Positions 26,112 through 35,946 of a stretch of 64,000 bases of DNA are shown here, in pieces. Under the pieces are notes generated by a model that had not been told where the DNA came from, searched no databases, and was given only the letters and a program-made list of their open reading frames with translations. The position numbers were made by a program, and so were the translations under genes. This DNA comes from Psychrobacillus sp. BL-248-WT-3. Lineage in GTDB: Bacteria; Bacillota; Bacilli; Bacillales_A; Planococcaceae. Position 1 is the first letter of the stretch. Every line of letters starts with the position of its first letter. The stretch covers positions 1 to 64,000 of the forward strand of contig NZ_JABAFC010000011.1 of the NCBI RefSeq assembly GCF_012843435.1. The letters are read 5' to 3'.

Positions 26112-28013
26112 TTATTCATTTGAAATGGTTGTAGGTAAAATACGTGCAAAACGATCTTCTATTAACGCTTCTGAATCATTTAGAAGAAGGTGTATTTCAC
26201 CGTGATCCTCAGACGTACGGATAAGACGTCCTATTCCCTGTTGAAGTCGAAGAAGCATAAACGGTAATTCTACTTCTTCAAAGGGATTGTTAGAAAACGA
26301 ACGTTTTGCATCGAATAATGGATCTACTGGTGGGAATGGCAGATCATAGATAATTACTCGAGTTAAAGCTTCTTTAGGCAAGTCTAAGCCTTCCCACAAA
26401 TGATAAGAACAAAGGGTAGAGAATTCTCCATTTTGAAATTCCTTCACAATTGTTGAAAGCTCACGATCCCCTTCAAAAGCAATGTCCTTAGCTTGAGTCG
26501 ATGCTCTAAAATGATCCATCGCAGCTTTAGACTTAAACAAAATGAGTGTTTGACTAGTAGATTCCAATATCTTATCGGTTTCATGAACTTTTTCTACTTG
26601 ACTAACATGATGAGCTGTTACTTTCATAACCTCATCATAGTCGAATGGTGATGGTACAGAAAATGATTGATACTTCTCAATTCCTAAAGAATCTGCCAAA
26701 TAAGTAAAATCTTTTTCTATGGATAAGGTTGCAGAAGAAAAAATGACAGGCAGTTTAGTACTAAATAGCTTTTCATTTAAAATATCCGTTACTAGCCTTG
26801 GCATAATAATAAGTGTTTCATAGCCATCGATTATTTCTAGCCATTCAACGCCATCACCTTTTTCTGTAAACAGCCTTAGCGAGAATGAATACTGCTCTAA
26901 AAATTCTTCTACCATTCTTAGCTCATATTCTGGAATCGTAAACAGTTCCGATTCAAATACAAATTCCTCAAGCAAGTCGTCTGTAATTTTAATCGCCTGC
27001 TTACATAGCTGCATTAGTTGAGGTGATTTATCAATTTTCATACGTTCGGTTTCCTCAGTAACACTACCAACTCTTAAAACACTAAAAATCTTCTCATGTG
27101 TATTTTGAAGTATTTCCATAAGATTTAACGTTTTTTCTCGGACACCGTCAACCATCACCCGTTCTAGTAAACGGATCAGTGTTTCACTCTGCACTTCATA
27201 TGTAAGTGCTTTTTGAGCTGCAAATTCTAATAGATGTCCTTCATCCAGTACAATCATAGAGACTTCAGGTAAAAAAGGTAGCTGCCCTTCACGAATGCGA
27301 GAGTCTTTTGTCCAAAGATGCTCCATTAAAAAGTCATGTGAGCAGATGATTAAATCAGATGATTCCCGGTAATGTTGACGGTGAATAGTTTGCCCACATC
27401 GATTGCGCAAATCACAAACTGTACATTGTTGAGTAGGATGGAAGTTAACTTTTTGCCAATCTACATCCGAAACTCCAGGAAACTGGCTTCTTTCACCAAA
27501 AGGGAATATGCTTTGTAGAGAAGCAGAACCATAAACGAAATCAGGAACACCATCTTCAATTTCTTCTATGAAGAAGTCATTCTCTCCATTTTTTTGAGCC
27601 TCTTCTAGTCTTTTTAGACACAAATACTGATTGCGTGATTTAGCTAATCTCACATCTATTTTTATATCTAAATAATTTTGTAACTTAAAAATATCACCAG
27701 CCTCTTTTACTAGCTGCTCTATTAGTGTTTCATCAGCGCAGGCGATAAGTGCTGGTTTTCCAGTATATCTCGCATAAGAAATAGCAGGTAGCAGATAAGC
27801 TATCGTCTTTCCTGTACCTACTCCAGCCTCTGCAAACAAGACATTTTTCTCTTTTAAAGCTTTTTCAATTTGATAAGCCATGAAAATTTGCTCATCACGA
27901 CATTCAAATCCTTTTTCGGGTAATTCATCGTATAAAACGTCTCCCATCCAGTCTCCTAATGATTCAAAGAAAGAACGGTCCTTAGATAATTTAAATGGTA
28001 AAGCTTGCTTCAT
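26112..28013 (-). CDS. ypvA: DinG/XPD-type ATP-dependent helicase YpvA
   Basis: 633 aa. A superfamily 2 helicase of the XPD/DinG group: Walker A in AEAGVGTGKT (near 64), DEGH box in VLDEGHLLEFA and the C-terminal motif VI QQGIGRLIR. Cysteines in NQYLCLKR and in QCTVCDLRNRCGQ suit the 4Fe-4S cluster of this family. Length matches B. subtilis YpvA (about 640 aa). It lacks the N-terminal exonuclease domain of dinG at 44609. Proposed to unwind damaged or structured DNA; its cellular role is not established. AAGGGAG precedes the ATG. Confidence 0.9.
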   Translation of the reverse strand: MKQALPFKLSKDRSFFESLGDWMGDVLYDELPEKGFECRDEQIFMAYQIEKALKEKNVLFAEAGVGTGKTIAYLLPAISYARYTGKPALIACADETLIEQLVKEAGDIFKLQNYLDIKIDVRLAKSRNQYLCLKRLEEAQKNGENDFFIEEIEDGVPDFVYGSASLQSIFPFGERSQFPGVSDVDWQKVNFHPTQQCTVCDLRNRCGQTIHRQHYRESSDLIICSHDFLMEHLWTKDSRIREGQLPFLPEVSMIVLDEGHLLEFAAQKALTYEVQSETLIRLLERVMVDGVREKTLNLMEILQNTHEKIFSVLRVGSVTEETERMKIDKSPQLMQLCKQAIKITDDLLEEFVFESELFTIPEYELRMVEEFLEQYSFSLRLFTEKGDGVEWLEIIDGYETLIIMPRLVTDILNEKLFSTKLPVIFSSATLSIEKDFTYLADSLGIEKYQSFSVPSPFDYDEVMKVTAHHVSQVEKVHETDKILESTSQTLILFKSKAAMDHFRASTQAKDIAFEGDRELSTIVKEFQNGEFSTLCSYHLWEGLDLPKEALTRVIIYDLPFPPVDPLFDAKRSFSNNPFEEVELPFMLLRLQQGIGRLIRTSEDHGEIHLLLNDSEALIEDRFARILPTTISNE

Positions 28014-28070
28014 TTTCTAACTCCCTTAAATATAATATAACAGCAAGGGAGAGCTTAATCTCCCCTACTG

Positions 28071-29198
28071 TTATGAACGTTTACCCCAAAACTGATAGTA
28101 ATCTGTTCTTATAAACCCATTGAACAATTTACGTTTCTTCGTTGCTCTACGACCATACAGATTTTCAAAATTCTCCATGGAAGATAACATATAAACTGAC
28201 CAAGAAGGATATTTTTCCATCATATGCCCTAAGTCACTAATAGCTTTCTCAATTTCTTCAATTTCACCTATACGCTCTCCGTACGGTGGATTACCAATCA
28301 TTACGCCATCCATTAAGTCCGTAGAGAAGTCGCTTGCTTGCATTTGTTTAAAGCTGATTAAATCAGCAAAGCCTGATTCAAAAGAGTTCTGCTCTGCAAT
28401 TTGAATCATTTTATGATCAATATCTGAACCAATTATTTCTAAAGGTTGGTCATAGTCGGCTAAATCTTCAGCTTCATTTCTTACATCATCCCAAATTTTT
28501 TGAGGCATCCAAGCCCAAGCCTCACTATGAAAATCACGGTTAAATCCTGGAGCAATATTTTGCCCAATCATGGCTGCTTCAATTGGAATTGTACCGGAAC
28601 CACAAAAAGGATCAACAAAAGGTCTATTGGGACTCCATTTAGAGATTTTTACTAAAGCTGCTGCTAAGGTTTCTTTTAAAGGTGCTTCCCCTTGACCATG
28701 TCGGTAACCGCGCTTATGCAGTCCAGCTCCGCTAGTATCAATGGTAATAGTCGCTACATCCTTCAATATACTAATTTCTATCTTGTATGTAGCCCCGGAC
28801 TCATCTAAAAACCCAATTCGTTTATAGGCTAGCTTTAATCTCTCTACAATCGCTTTTTTAACAATAGCCTGACAATCAGGAACACTAAATAATGTTGATT
28901 TGACTGATTTGCCTTGTACAGGAAAAGCAGCATCTACAGGGAGGAACTTCTCCCATTGAATCGCTTTAGTATTCTCAAACAGTTGATCAAAGGTTCTGGC
29001 AGGAAATTGAGCAGCTACAATCTTTACACGGTCTGCAACTCGTAGCCATGTATTAGCTCTTGCAATTGCTCTTTCATCTCCTTCAAAATATACCTTTCCG
29101 TTTTCAGTTGTTGTTTCATATCCTAGTGCTTTTACTTCTTCTGCAACGATTGCCTCTAGCCCCATTGCAGCAGTAGCTACTAATTTAAATGTTGTCAT
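28071..29198 (-). CDS. ypsC: THUMP-domain rRNA guanine-N2 methyltransferase YpsC
   Basis: 375 aa. An N-terminal THUMP/ferredoxin-like RNA-binding region (about 1-160) precedes a Rossmann SAM methyltransferase domain with motif I VDPFCGSGTIPIEAA and catalytic motif NPPYGER. It is homologous to the N-terminal half of E. coli RlmKL (RlmL), which makes m2G2445 in 23S rRNA. Its ATG shares one base with the stop of the upstream PAS-GGDEF-EAL gene (TAATG), so the two are coupled. In B. subtilis ypsC is also next to rnpB/gpsB. Confidence 0.92.
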   Translation of the reverse strand: MTTFKLVATAAMGLEAIVAEEVKALGYETTTENGKVYFEGDERAIARANTWLRVADRVKIVAAQFPARTFDQLFENTKAIQWEKFLPVDAAFPVQGKSVKSTLFSVPDCQAIVKKAIVERLKLAYKRIGFLDESGATYKIEISILKDVATITIDTSGAGLHKRGYRHGQGEAPLKETLAAALVKISKWSPNRPFVDPFCGSGTIPIEAAMIGQNIAPGFNRDFHSEAWAWMPQKIWDDVRNEAEDLADYDQPLEIIGSDIDHKMIQIAEQNSFESGFADLISFKQMQASDFSTDLMDGVMIGNPPYGERIGEIEEIEKAISDLGHMMEKYPSWSVYMLSSMENFENLYGRRATKKRKLFNGFIRTDYYQFWGKRS

Positions 29199-30922
29199 TA
29201 TACCTTCCCTTCTTGCTTATGGATCTCCCATAACTCTAAGAAATCCATTAGCCCTTTACTTGGAACTGGCTTGCTATAATAGTATCCTTGGATAATATCG
29301 CAATTCATTTCCCTTAGAATTTCTACTTGTTCCTTAGTTTCTACACCTTCAGCTACAACCTTAATATTCAAACGATGTGACATTAAAATAATAGATTCCA
29401 CTATTGCTTGTTTATCCTTTAAGGTAGTTATGTGCTGAATAAAGCTTCTATCAATTTTTAAATAGTTTATAGGAAATTGGTTTAAATAACTCAAGGACGA
29501 GTATCCTGTCCCAAAATCATCAATAGAAATTTTAAATCCATTACTTTTAAGCTTTATAAGCTTAGAGATAATATTATTCGAATCCTTCATAATAGTGCGC
29601 TCAGTTAATTCTAATTCAAGCTGCTGTGGACTACAATTATATTGCATTACCAAGTTGTTTATTCTTTCAATAAAATTATCTTGTTGAAAATGTATAGATG
29701 CAATATTAATGGATACTGAAATACTACTAATATCAAGTGTTCTCCATTCAAGGATATCTAAACATACTTTTTTAATAATTAACTCACTTAATGGGATGAT
29801 TAGGCCAGTTTCTTCAGCAAGCGGGATAAACTCTGCTGGAGATACAGTACCTACCTGATCATTTTCCCACCTTACTAAAGCCTCTACTCCAATAATGGTT
29901 TTTGTTTCCAAGGAAACTTTAGGCTGGTAATGGACGGAGAAATCATTTGCTTGTATCGCCTTTCTCAGTTCAGCCTCCAATAACAGCAGCCTTTTCGAAT
30001 CTCTCTTCAAATCTTCAAAGTAAAATGCATATTGATTACGGCCATTATGCTTAGCAAAGTACATTGCCTTATCTGCCTTGTGAATAAGTTCATCTATTTC
30101 TTGTCCGTCTTGAGGAAAAAAGCTGATCCCTATACTAGCGGTTAAATAAATTTCCAAATCATCTATTATAAATGGCTTGCTTAGCATTTTAATAATTTCA
30201 ATAGCAATTTGGCCAGCATCTATATGTGATTTAATATGTGAAAGTGCAAGTAAGAACTCGTCTCCACCATACCTTGCCAAGATACTATCCTTTGGTGTTA
30301 TATGCCTGACACGTTTCGTAAATTCAACTAGAATTCTATCTCCTATTTCATTTCCAAGTGATGCATTCACTTGCTTGAAACGATCTAAATCGATAAACAA
30401 AAGTGCACTGCAGCTATTTGGAGTCGATTTTTCAATCAACTGTAAAAACAATTCATTAAAAGAGAACCTGTTAGGTAAACCTGTGAGATAATCCGTTGAA
30501 GACAATGTCTTTATTTCTTTTTCTGCACTTTTTTTTATGGAAATATCAGAAAACACTCCAAAATAATGTGTAGTTTCGCCTAGTTCGTTTTGAATTCTAG
30601 TAATTTTTAAGTGCTCAGGGTATACTTCACTATTCTTCCTTCTGTTCCAAATTTCACCTTGCCAAGTTCCTTTTTTGTCTAACTCTTTCCACATGGACTC
30701 GTAAAATGATTTGTCCTGCTTTCCGGATTTTAATATGCTAGGAGTTTTATCTCTAACCTCCTCCAAGCTATATCCAGTAACCGCTTGAAAGGCAGCATTC
30801 ACTAAAGTAATTTTTAAATGTTCATCCGTAATCATAATACCCTCAGTAGTGGAATTAAATACTTTCTCTACTAGCTCTTTTGGGTACAAAGAAAAGCTTT
30901 CGGGATGTTGCTCTTTTTTCAC
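29198..30922 (-). CDS. PAS-GGDEF-EAL c-di-GMP signalling protein
   Basis: 574 aa, no membrane segments. A PAS sensor domain (about 17-135) is followed by GGDEF (about 140-300) with intact RYGGDEF and no RxxD inhibitory site at the usual place. EAL (about 320-565) has the catalytic set EALVRW, ELTE, DDFGTGYSS, KIDRSF and AEGVE. Both synthesis and breakdown of cyclic di-GMP are therefore possible; net activity cannot be read. GTG start with AGGT upstream, a modest ribosome site. It is inserted between rnpB and ypsC, a position empty in B. subtilis, and is translationally coupled to ypsC. Confidence 0.93.
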   Translation of the reverse strand: MKKEQHPESFSLYPKELVEKVFNSTTEGIMITDEHLKITLVNAAFQAVTGYSLEEVRDKTPSILKSGKQDKSFYESMWKELDKKGTWQGEIWNRRKNSEVYPEHLKITRIQNELGETTHYFGVFSDISIKKSAEKEIKTLSSTDYLTGLPNRFSFNELFLQLIEKSTPNSCSALLFIDLDRFKQVNASLGNEIGDRILVEFTKRVRHITPKDSILARYGGDEFLLALSHIKSHIDAGQIAIEIIKMLSKPFIIDDLEIYLTASIGISFFPQDGQEIDELIHKADKAMYFAKHNGRNQYAFYFEDLKRDSKRLLLLEAELRKAIQANDFSVHYQPKVSLETKTIIGVEALVRWENDQVGTVSPAEFIPLAEETGLIIPLSELIIKKVCLDILEWRTLDISSISVSINIASIHFQQDNFIERINNLVMQYNCSPQQLELELTERTIMKDSNNIISKLIKLKSNGFKISIDDFGTGYSSLSYLNQFPINYLKIDRSFIQHITTLKDKQAIVESIILMSHRLNIKVVAEGVETKEQVEILREMNCDIIQGYYYSKPVPSKGLMDFLELWEIHKQEGKV

Positions 30923-31084
30923 TTTCTATGACCTGCTTCCCCTCAGTACTCACTCGATGATAAAATACAATTCTATTAAAGCATTAATAACCGCCTTTAA
31001 GACATCAATCAAGCAATCTGAGATAAATAATAGTATAGGGTGAGGTTTTACTCTCTCTCATGATAAAATATGTAGTCAAGAAAA

Positions 31085-31114
31085 GAAAAGCTCTCCGTGA
31101 TTGGAGAGCTTTTC
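31085..31114 (-). terminator. Terminator of rnpB
   Basis: A perfect 12-bp stem GAAAAGCTCTCC/GGAGAGCTTTTC (31085-31096, 31103-31114), followed on the minus strand by TTTTCTT. It lies 16 bases past the mature RNA end. Confidence 0.85.
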
Positions 31115-31130
31115 GTATTATTAATTATAG

Positions 31131-31534
31131 CCACTCATAAACTCAATAAGCCATGTTTTGTTTCCACGGTACTCAAACGGTGAACTACCTCGTACGTATG
31201 TGGACGGCAATCATCTATCTACAGATTAATATCTGTTTTTCTATCCGTTCAATTCCTTCAAGAAAATGCCCCTACCATAATTTGGGTTTCTCACTCGTGG
31301 GGTTTACCTCGTTCCACCTGTATAGTTTCCTATCCAGCTTCGTCACTGTGGCACTTTCAGAGATTGTTAGCCATATCCGAAGACTTAGGCCTTCATCCCG
31401 CCGTCAGCCAAAAGGCTGCCTTAGTTTATTTTTTCACTAAGCACGAACACTACATTCATCGCAGAATTGTGTGAGCATGGACTTTCCTCTACAATGTCTA
31501 AGCATTGCAGCGATTGCCCGAATAAATAAGTGGT
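31131..31534 (-). ncRNA. rnpB: RNase P RNA, bacterial type B
   Basis: About 404 nt. This is the catalytic RNA that trims tRNA 5' leaders. Read on the minus strand it contains the conserved P4/CR-I segment GAGGAAAGTCCATGCTC, the ACAGTGACGAAG region, GTAAACCCC...GAGAAACCCAAAT and the CR-V stretch ATAGATGATTGCCG. Order and spacing are those of B. subtilis rnpB (401 nt). The 3' part ends with AAACATGGCTTA. The 5' and 3' ends (CCACTTAT near 31533, ATGAGTGG near 31131) pair as P1. The 5' end is set from the promoter; ends are good to a few bases. The long open frames across this stretch are accidental. Confidence 0.95.
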
Positions 31535-31540
31535 AATTAC

Positions 31541-31569
31541 ATTGTATATGATTTGACATGAAAACACAA
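31541..31569 (-). promoter_or_regulatory. Promoter of rnpB
   Basis: Minus-strand -35 TTGTGT (31564-31569), a 17-bp spacer and -10 TACAAT (31541-31546). The predicted start is 31534, which coincides with the expected 5' end of the mature RNA. Confidence 0.75.
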
Positions 31570-31590
31570 ATTTTCTTTTTTGATAAAATA

Positions 31591-31887
31591 TTATTCGTAC
31601 AATTTAGCTCCAAATACATGTTTTTCTAAATGAGATAATCTTTTTAGAATATCAAAATTAGTTGCACCTGCTGCTGGTTGTACGGGAGCAGATCTACGTG
31701 GTGCTTCCTCTAGCTCTTCTCTAAGTTGCTTGTTTTCTTGCTGCAGTTGAATGATTTTCTTTTCAAACGCTTCGTAGTCTTGAATAATATCGTCTAAAAA
31801 CATATCTACTTCTTCTTGGTTATAGCCTCTAAGACCCGTTTTAAATTCTTTTTCTAATATATCAGAAGCTTTAAGTTTAAATTCCAT
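31591..31887 (-). CDS. gpsB: Cell division/cell-wall regulator GpsB
   Basis: 98 aa. The N-terminal DivIVA-like membrane-binding domain (1-33, [30 protein letters not shown]) is followed by a dimeric coiled coil (about 35-60), a proline/alanine linker and a C-terminal helical trimerisation domain (about 75-98). GpsB shuttles class A penicillin-binding proteins such as PonA between septum and side wall. Adjacent to rnpB as in B. subtilis. Length is normal. Confidence 0.95.
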   Translation of the reverse strand: MEFKLKASDILEKEFKTGLRGYNQEEVDMFLDDIIQDYEAFEKKIIQLQQENKQLREELEEAPRRSAPVQPAAGATNFDILKRLSHLEKHVFGAKLYE

Positions 31888-31966
31888 GTAGCATCTTCCT
31901 TCCGTCTACAATTAGCTACTCGTATTATAGCATAATGGTGTCGAATAATGGAGTAATTTCGCGTGA

Positions 31967-33241
31967 TTATGTGCGTTTTTTGTTAGGTTGTGCGCTTTCC
32001 CGGGAAATATCTATTTTTCTTTTTATTCTTATTTCCCGCTTAAGAAGCTCACCTTCAAAACCTTTAGGAGAATCCATCCTAGTCTTACTCCAATAATCTA
32101 AGCATTCCTGCGTTTTTTCTAATGCTTTTTGATAATCTTTCTTCTGATGTTCATAAAGCTTTGCAAGTTCCACCAAAACCTTTAGACGATATTTCCCGTC
32201 AATTTCCTTTAAAGCTATTTCGAATGCTTCTACACTTTCTTCTATTAGATTTTGTCTTTTTAAATGTAACCCAATATAAAAGTATGCGACGCTTGTTTCA
32301 CTTTCTGAAAATTGGTCTACAACGAATTCAAACCATTTATTGCTCGCATCTTTTGATTTTAGGTCTTTAAACCATTTACCGATATTCGTGTAAGTGTTAG
32401 CAGTTTCTAGTGATTCTTCTTTTTTTAAAAGATCTATCGATAAAGTATAGAGAGTTGCAAGTGATAAGATATCCCATTCATTATGCTTTAAAATTCTCAT
32501 AAGATTAGTAGGATCACCTTGTTTTACTGCATCAAAATAAATAATGGGTGCCAAGTGTCCTGGAAGATCATTTTTTCTTGTAAAGCCCAGTTTGCTCTCT
32601 TCTAGTTGCTTTAGTTTAAATCTCTCTAAATCACCTTTCCATATTCTTTTGGAGGAATGCATTAAATCAATTTGCTCATGTTCTTTTAATGGCGGAAGAT
32701 TATTGCGATTCATCGTCCAGCGAGTATTTAACTGTGGAATATCGAAACTCTTACCATTATAAGTGATAATAGTTTGTGTATCTTTCCAAAATTCAGTAGC
32801 TAACAGAAACGCTGCTTCCTGCCCAGGCTCTACTAACACATATTGAGATAGCAAGTATCCACCGGGCGCTTTTTTTAATATACCATTTAAAAAAATGAGC
32901 ACACCTGTCCCTTTTAACCCAGTTGTTTCTGTATCATAGAAGCAAAAAGGATTACCTGGTGAAACCGTAAGTGGATGATTTGGGTATCTCTCTTGCATGA
33001 AGGAAATTGCCTCCTCCAGCTTATCCAAACCAATAGTTCCATGTATATGCTTCTTACGATAAAATGTTTCTTTTAAAAAGAAAAAACCCTTCTCGTTTTT
33101 TATAAGCTTTAAACCAGCTTGTTTCCATTGTTCTGTATAAAAAGGAAGTGCAATTTCTGGCACTTCCTTTTTGGGCTGTTTCTCGGGAACATTCTTCTTC
33201 AGAAGTCCCTTCATCTCTAATAGTTTTTTCTCATATGACAT
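31967..33241 (-). CDS. mrfB: 3'-5' DNA exonuclease MrfB (YprB)
   Basis: 424 aa. An RNase H-fold DEDD exonuclease domain (about 95-270) has D103/E105 in FYDTETTG, the TYNGKSFDIPQL motif and late acidic residue in HNEWDILSL. TPR-like helices follow (about 280-400). In B. subtilis MrfA and MrfB excise mitomycin C adducts in a UvrA-independent pathway; MrfB is the metal-dependent exonuclease. Its start lies 11 bp inside the mrfA reading frame, so the two are coupled. The C-terminus ends in a basic stretch (KRKIDISRESAQPNKKR). Confidence 0.92.
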   Translation of the reverse strand: MSYEKKLLEMKGLLKKNVPEKQPKKEVPEIALPFYTEQWKQAGLKLIKNEKGFFFLKETFYRKKHIHGTIGLDKLEEAISFMQERYPNHPLTVSPGNPFCFYDTETTGLKGTGVLIFLNGILKKAPGGYLLSQYVLVEPGQEAAFLLATEFWKDTQTIITYNGKSFDIPQLNTRWTMNRNNLPPLKEHEQIDLMHSSKRIWKGDLERFKLKQLEESKLGFTRKNDLPGHLAPIIYFDAVKQGDPTNLMRILKHNEWDILSLATLYTLSIDLLKKEESLETANTYTNIGKWFKDLKSKDASNKWFEFVVDQFSESETSVAYFYIGLHLKRQNLIEESVEAFEIALKEIDGKYRLKVLVELAKLYEHQKKDYQKALEKTQECLDYWSKTRMDSPKGFEGELLKREIRIKRKIDISRESAQPNKKRT

Positions 33242-35510
33242 AACGATCCACCTGTAGCATATGCAGTAATTTTATAACTTCTTTCTTTAAGTTATTTTCA
33301 GCATCTTGTGCTCCAATACAAGCTGGACACCCACCAGTACATGGACAGCTCGCAACTTGCTCTGTAACTTTTGGAACTAAGTCATTCCATAGGTCAAACA
33401 TTCTCTCGGATAAACCAATACCGCCAGGATAGCTATCGTACATAAAGAAAGTAGGCTTCTCCACGTTTACTGATTTTACCTGTGGGACTACATGAATGTC
33501 CTTAGAATCACAATGAATAAATAATGGTATAAATGAATGCAAAGCATATGCTACACCCGTCATCGCATCTGAAAGCAAGGTTTCCGACCAGTCATTTGGC
33601 TTATCAAAGCTAAACCAAGTGGATGTAGTGTGAAGCTCTAAAGGCGGTAAATGTATTTTACCTGATCCAATATTATCGTGCGTATCAAACTTAATCTTTT
33701 TGAAGATGGTCGGCTGAGCAAGAACAATAATGTCTCCAAAACGTAGTGTTCCAATATCAGCTTCTTTTTCCTTATCCTCACTTAGCACCTTTAGCTCGAT
33801 TGCAATATTAGCATCTGTAAAATAATCCACGTCCACTTCTTTAACAAATGCCTTTTTCTCTTCCCAATCTAATTTCTCTACTTGAAACTGTGTTCCTTGA
33901 TGAAGGTATATAGCTTCCTCGTGAAGCAGGGTCATCGCACTATAAAGATCCATCTCTCCTATGACTCGAGTTTTAGTAGGTACTGACTGATCAATTATAA
34001 TGACATTGTCTTGGGAGGCAGAACGAAGACTAACATTACTAGCAGGAAAGCTTTCGGACATCCAATGCCATTTATCTGCTGTTTTTAACAGAACCCCTTC
34101 ACTTTCTAAGAACTCTAGCAATTCCTGAATTGAAAATTCACCATAATTGTCGCTAGTCGTAAAAGGAAGCTCAAAAGCGGCACATTTAAGATGATCCATC
34201 AAAATAATCATGTTATCAGGATGGATTCGAACCTCTTCCGGTGATTGTCCAAGAAAATAGTCTGGATGCTTAACTACGTATTGATCTAGGGCAGTAGATT
34301 GTGCCACATAAATTATGAGCGCTTCATCCTGCCTACGCCCAGCTCGTCCTGCCTGCTGCCATGCACTAGCTATATTGCCAGGGTATCCAGTCATAATGCA
34401 TGCTTGGAGCTGGCCAATATCTACACCTAGTTCTAATGCATTCGTGCTTACTACAGTACGAATTACTCCATCCCGGAGTCCTTTTTCAATATCTCGTCGT
34501 TCAGAAGGTAAATAACCGCCTCTATAACCACGAATAGATTGGTCATTTATTTTTTTACTTACTAGAGCCTGCAAATAAGTCACTAGCATTTCTACTCTTA
34601 CTCTGCTTTTAGCAAAAACAATCGTTTGAATTCCATTGACATATAACTCTTGTGCAAGGTCTCTCACTTCTAATACTGCACTACGTCTCACATTAAAAAC
34701 GGGATGTACAATCGGAGGATTATAAAAAACAAAATGTTTTTTCCCAGCAGGTGCACCGTTCTCATTTATAAGTAAATGTGATTCGTTTGTTAAGTTCTCA
34801 GCAAGCTCCTTAGGATTTTTAATCGTGGCAGATGTACAAATAAACTGAGGGCTACTACCATAAAATTCACAGATTCTTTTTAATCTACGAATGACATGTG
34901 CAACATGGCTTCCAAATACACCTTTATATGTATGAATTTCATCTATAATAATATATTTAAGGTTTTCAAATAGTGAAACCCATTTTGTATGGTGCGGCAA
35001 AATGCCTGAGTGCAGCATATCTGGATTGGTCAGCACTATATGTCCTGATTTCCTAATCTTTTGGCGTATTCCCGGCTCGGTATCACCATCATAGGTATAA
35101 CTTAAAATCTCCTCCCCGCTTTCCCGAATCAATTCATTTAAATCACTTTTCTGATCCTGTGCTAACGCTTTAGTCGGAAATAAGTAAATTGCTCGAGAGG
35201 TGGGATCTTCCATAATAGATTGCAATACGGGAAGATGATAACAAAGAGATTTTCCAGAGGCGGTGGGGGTAATTGCAGTAAACGATTTCCCTAAGGAAGC
35301 AGCATCGAAGGCTTGTCTTTGATGAATATAGAGTTGTTCCACCCCTCGCTTTTTTAAAGCATTTGTGATGGATGGATGCATGTGATGTGGAAAAGGAGCA
35401 TATACGGCTTCTTTCTCCTCCACAGTATGGATATGCTCTATTTGTGGAAATCGATTATTATCAATTCTCCAATCATCTAATAGCTCAGCTATACTTTTGT
35501 TTTTTAGCAT
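33231..35510 (-). CDS. mrfA: DEAD/H-box DNA helicase MrfA (YprA)
   Basis: 759 aa. Superfamily 2 helicase core with Walker A TPTASGKS (81-88), DEIH box in IIDEIHTYKG, SAT-type motif III (CTSATIKNP) and motif VI QQAGRAGR. The C-terminal DUF1998/MZB zinc domain has Cys722, 724, 728 and 731 (CPCTGGCPAC). These features define YprA/MrfA, the mitomycin-repair helicase related to yeast Hrq1. It is followed by overlapping mrfB, as in B. subtilis. Only one base separates its start from the yppE stop. Confidence 0.95.
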   Translation of the reverse strand: MLKNKSIAELLDDWRIDNNRFPQIEHIHTVEEKEAVYAPFPHHMHPSITNALKKRGVEQLYIHQRQAFDAASLGKSFTAITPTASGKSLCYHLPVLQSIMEDPTSRAIYLFPTKALAQDQKSDLNELIRESGEEILSYTYDGDTEPGIRQKIRKSGHIVLTNPDMLHSGILPHHTKWVSLFENLKYIIIDEIHTYKGVFGSHVAHVIRRLKRICEFYGSSPQFICTSATIKNPKELAENLTNESHLLINENGAPAGKKHFVFYNPPIVHPVFNVRRSAVLEVRDLAQELYVNGIQTIVFAKSRVRVEMLVTYLQALVSKKINDQSIRGYRGGYLPSERRDIEKGLRDGVIRTVVSTNALELGVDIGQLQACIMTGYPGNIASAWQQAGRAGRRQDEALIIYVAQSTALDQYVVKHPDYFLGQSPEEVRIHPDNMIILMDHLKCAAFELPFTTSDNYGEFSIQELLEFLESEGVLLKTADKWHWMSESFPASNVSLRSASQDNVIIIDQSVPTKTRVIGEMDLYSAMTLLHEEAIYLHQGTQFQVEKLDWEEKKAFVKEVDVDYFTDANIAIELKVLSEDKEKEADIGTLRFGDIIVLAQPTIFKKIKFDTHDNIGSGKIHLPPLELHTTSTWFSFDKPNDWSETLLSDAMTGVAYALHSFIPLFIHCDSKDIHVVPQVKSVNVEKPTFFMYDSYPGGIGLSERMFDLWNDLVPKVTEQVASCPCTGGCPACIGAQDAENNLKKEVIKLLHMLQVDRYVI

Positions 35511-35511
35511 G

Positions 35512-35871
35512 TTACTCCCCGACCTCCTGTAACGCTTGAAGAATGGTTTCTAAAGTATATTTGGAAGAATGTACAGACTTTAAAAAACGTTTTTTACTAG
35601 TGGCTTTATAAAAGGACTGTACGACAAATTGTCTCATTGATTCAAGTAACGAATCAATTTGACTCGGATGTACATATTTGGGACGCTTCATTTGGATCCA
35701 AGGACGTACTAGTTGCTCCCATTCGTTCAGTAATTCATCTATATCATACGCATATGGCTTTACTTCTTCAAAAAAATCCGGTTCACGGTCTTCTTCACGA
35801 AAACGGTGAAACCTTTCTATACAACTATCACATTCAATTAGCAGCTGTTTATTTACGTTTGTTAATGACAA
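35512..35871 (-). CDS. yppE: YppE-family protein (DUF1798)
   Basis: 119 aa from TTG at 35871. The frame opens at ATG 35886 without a ribosome site, whereas AGAGGG lies 6 bases before the TTG. Predicted all-helical, with the family motif RPKYVHPSQID near residue 65 and a basic segment TSKKRFLKS. B. subtilis YppE is a small four-helix protein of unknown function encoded next to mrfA. Here it is the first gene of a yppE-mrfA-mrfB unit, which hints at a link to DNA repair but proves none. Confidence 0.82.
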   Translation of the reverse strand: MSLTNVNKQLLIECDSCIERFHRFREEDREPDFFEEVKPYAYDIDELLNEWEQLVRPWIQMKRPKYVHPSQIDSLLESMRQFVVQSFYKATSKKRFLKSVHSSKYTLETILQALQEVGE

Positions 35872-35946
35872 AGTAATCCCTCTCATTCTAGTAATAGTTT
35901 ATCAAAAAGCATAGCATATTACCAGCTTCGAACGAACATACATTCC

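Noticed and set aside
31153-31619. Open frames of 60 and 95 codons across rnpB
   Set aside because: They coincide with conserved RNase P RNA segments, have no ribosome site and no protein-like sequence.
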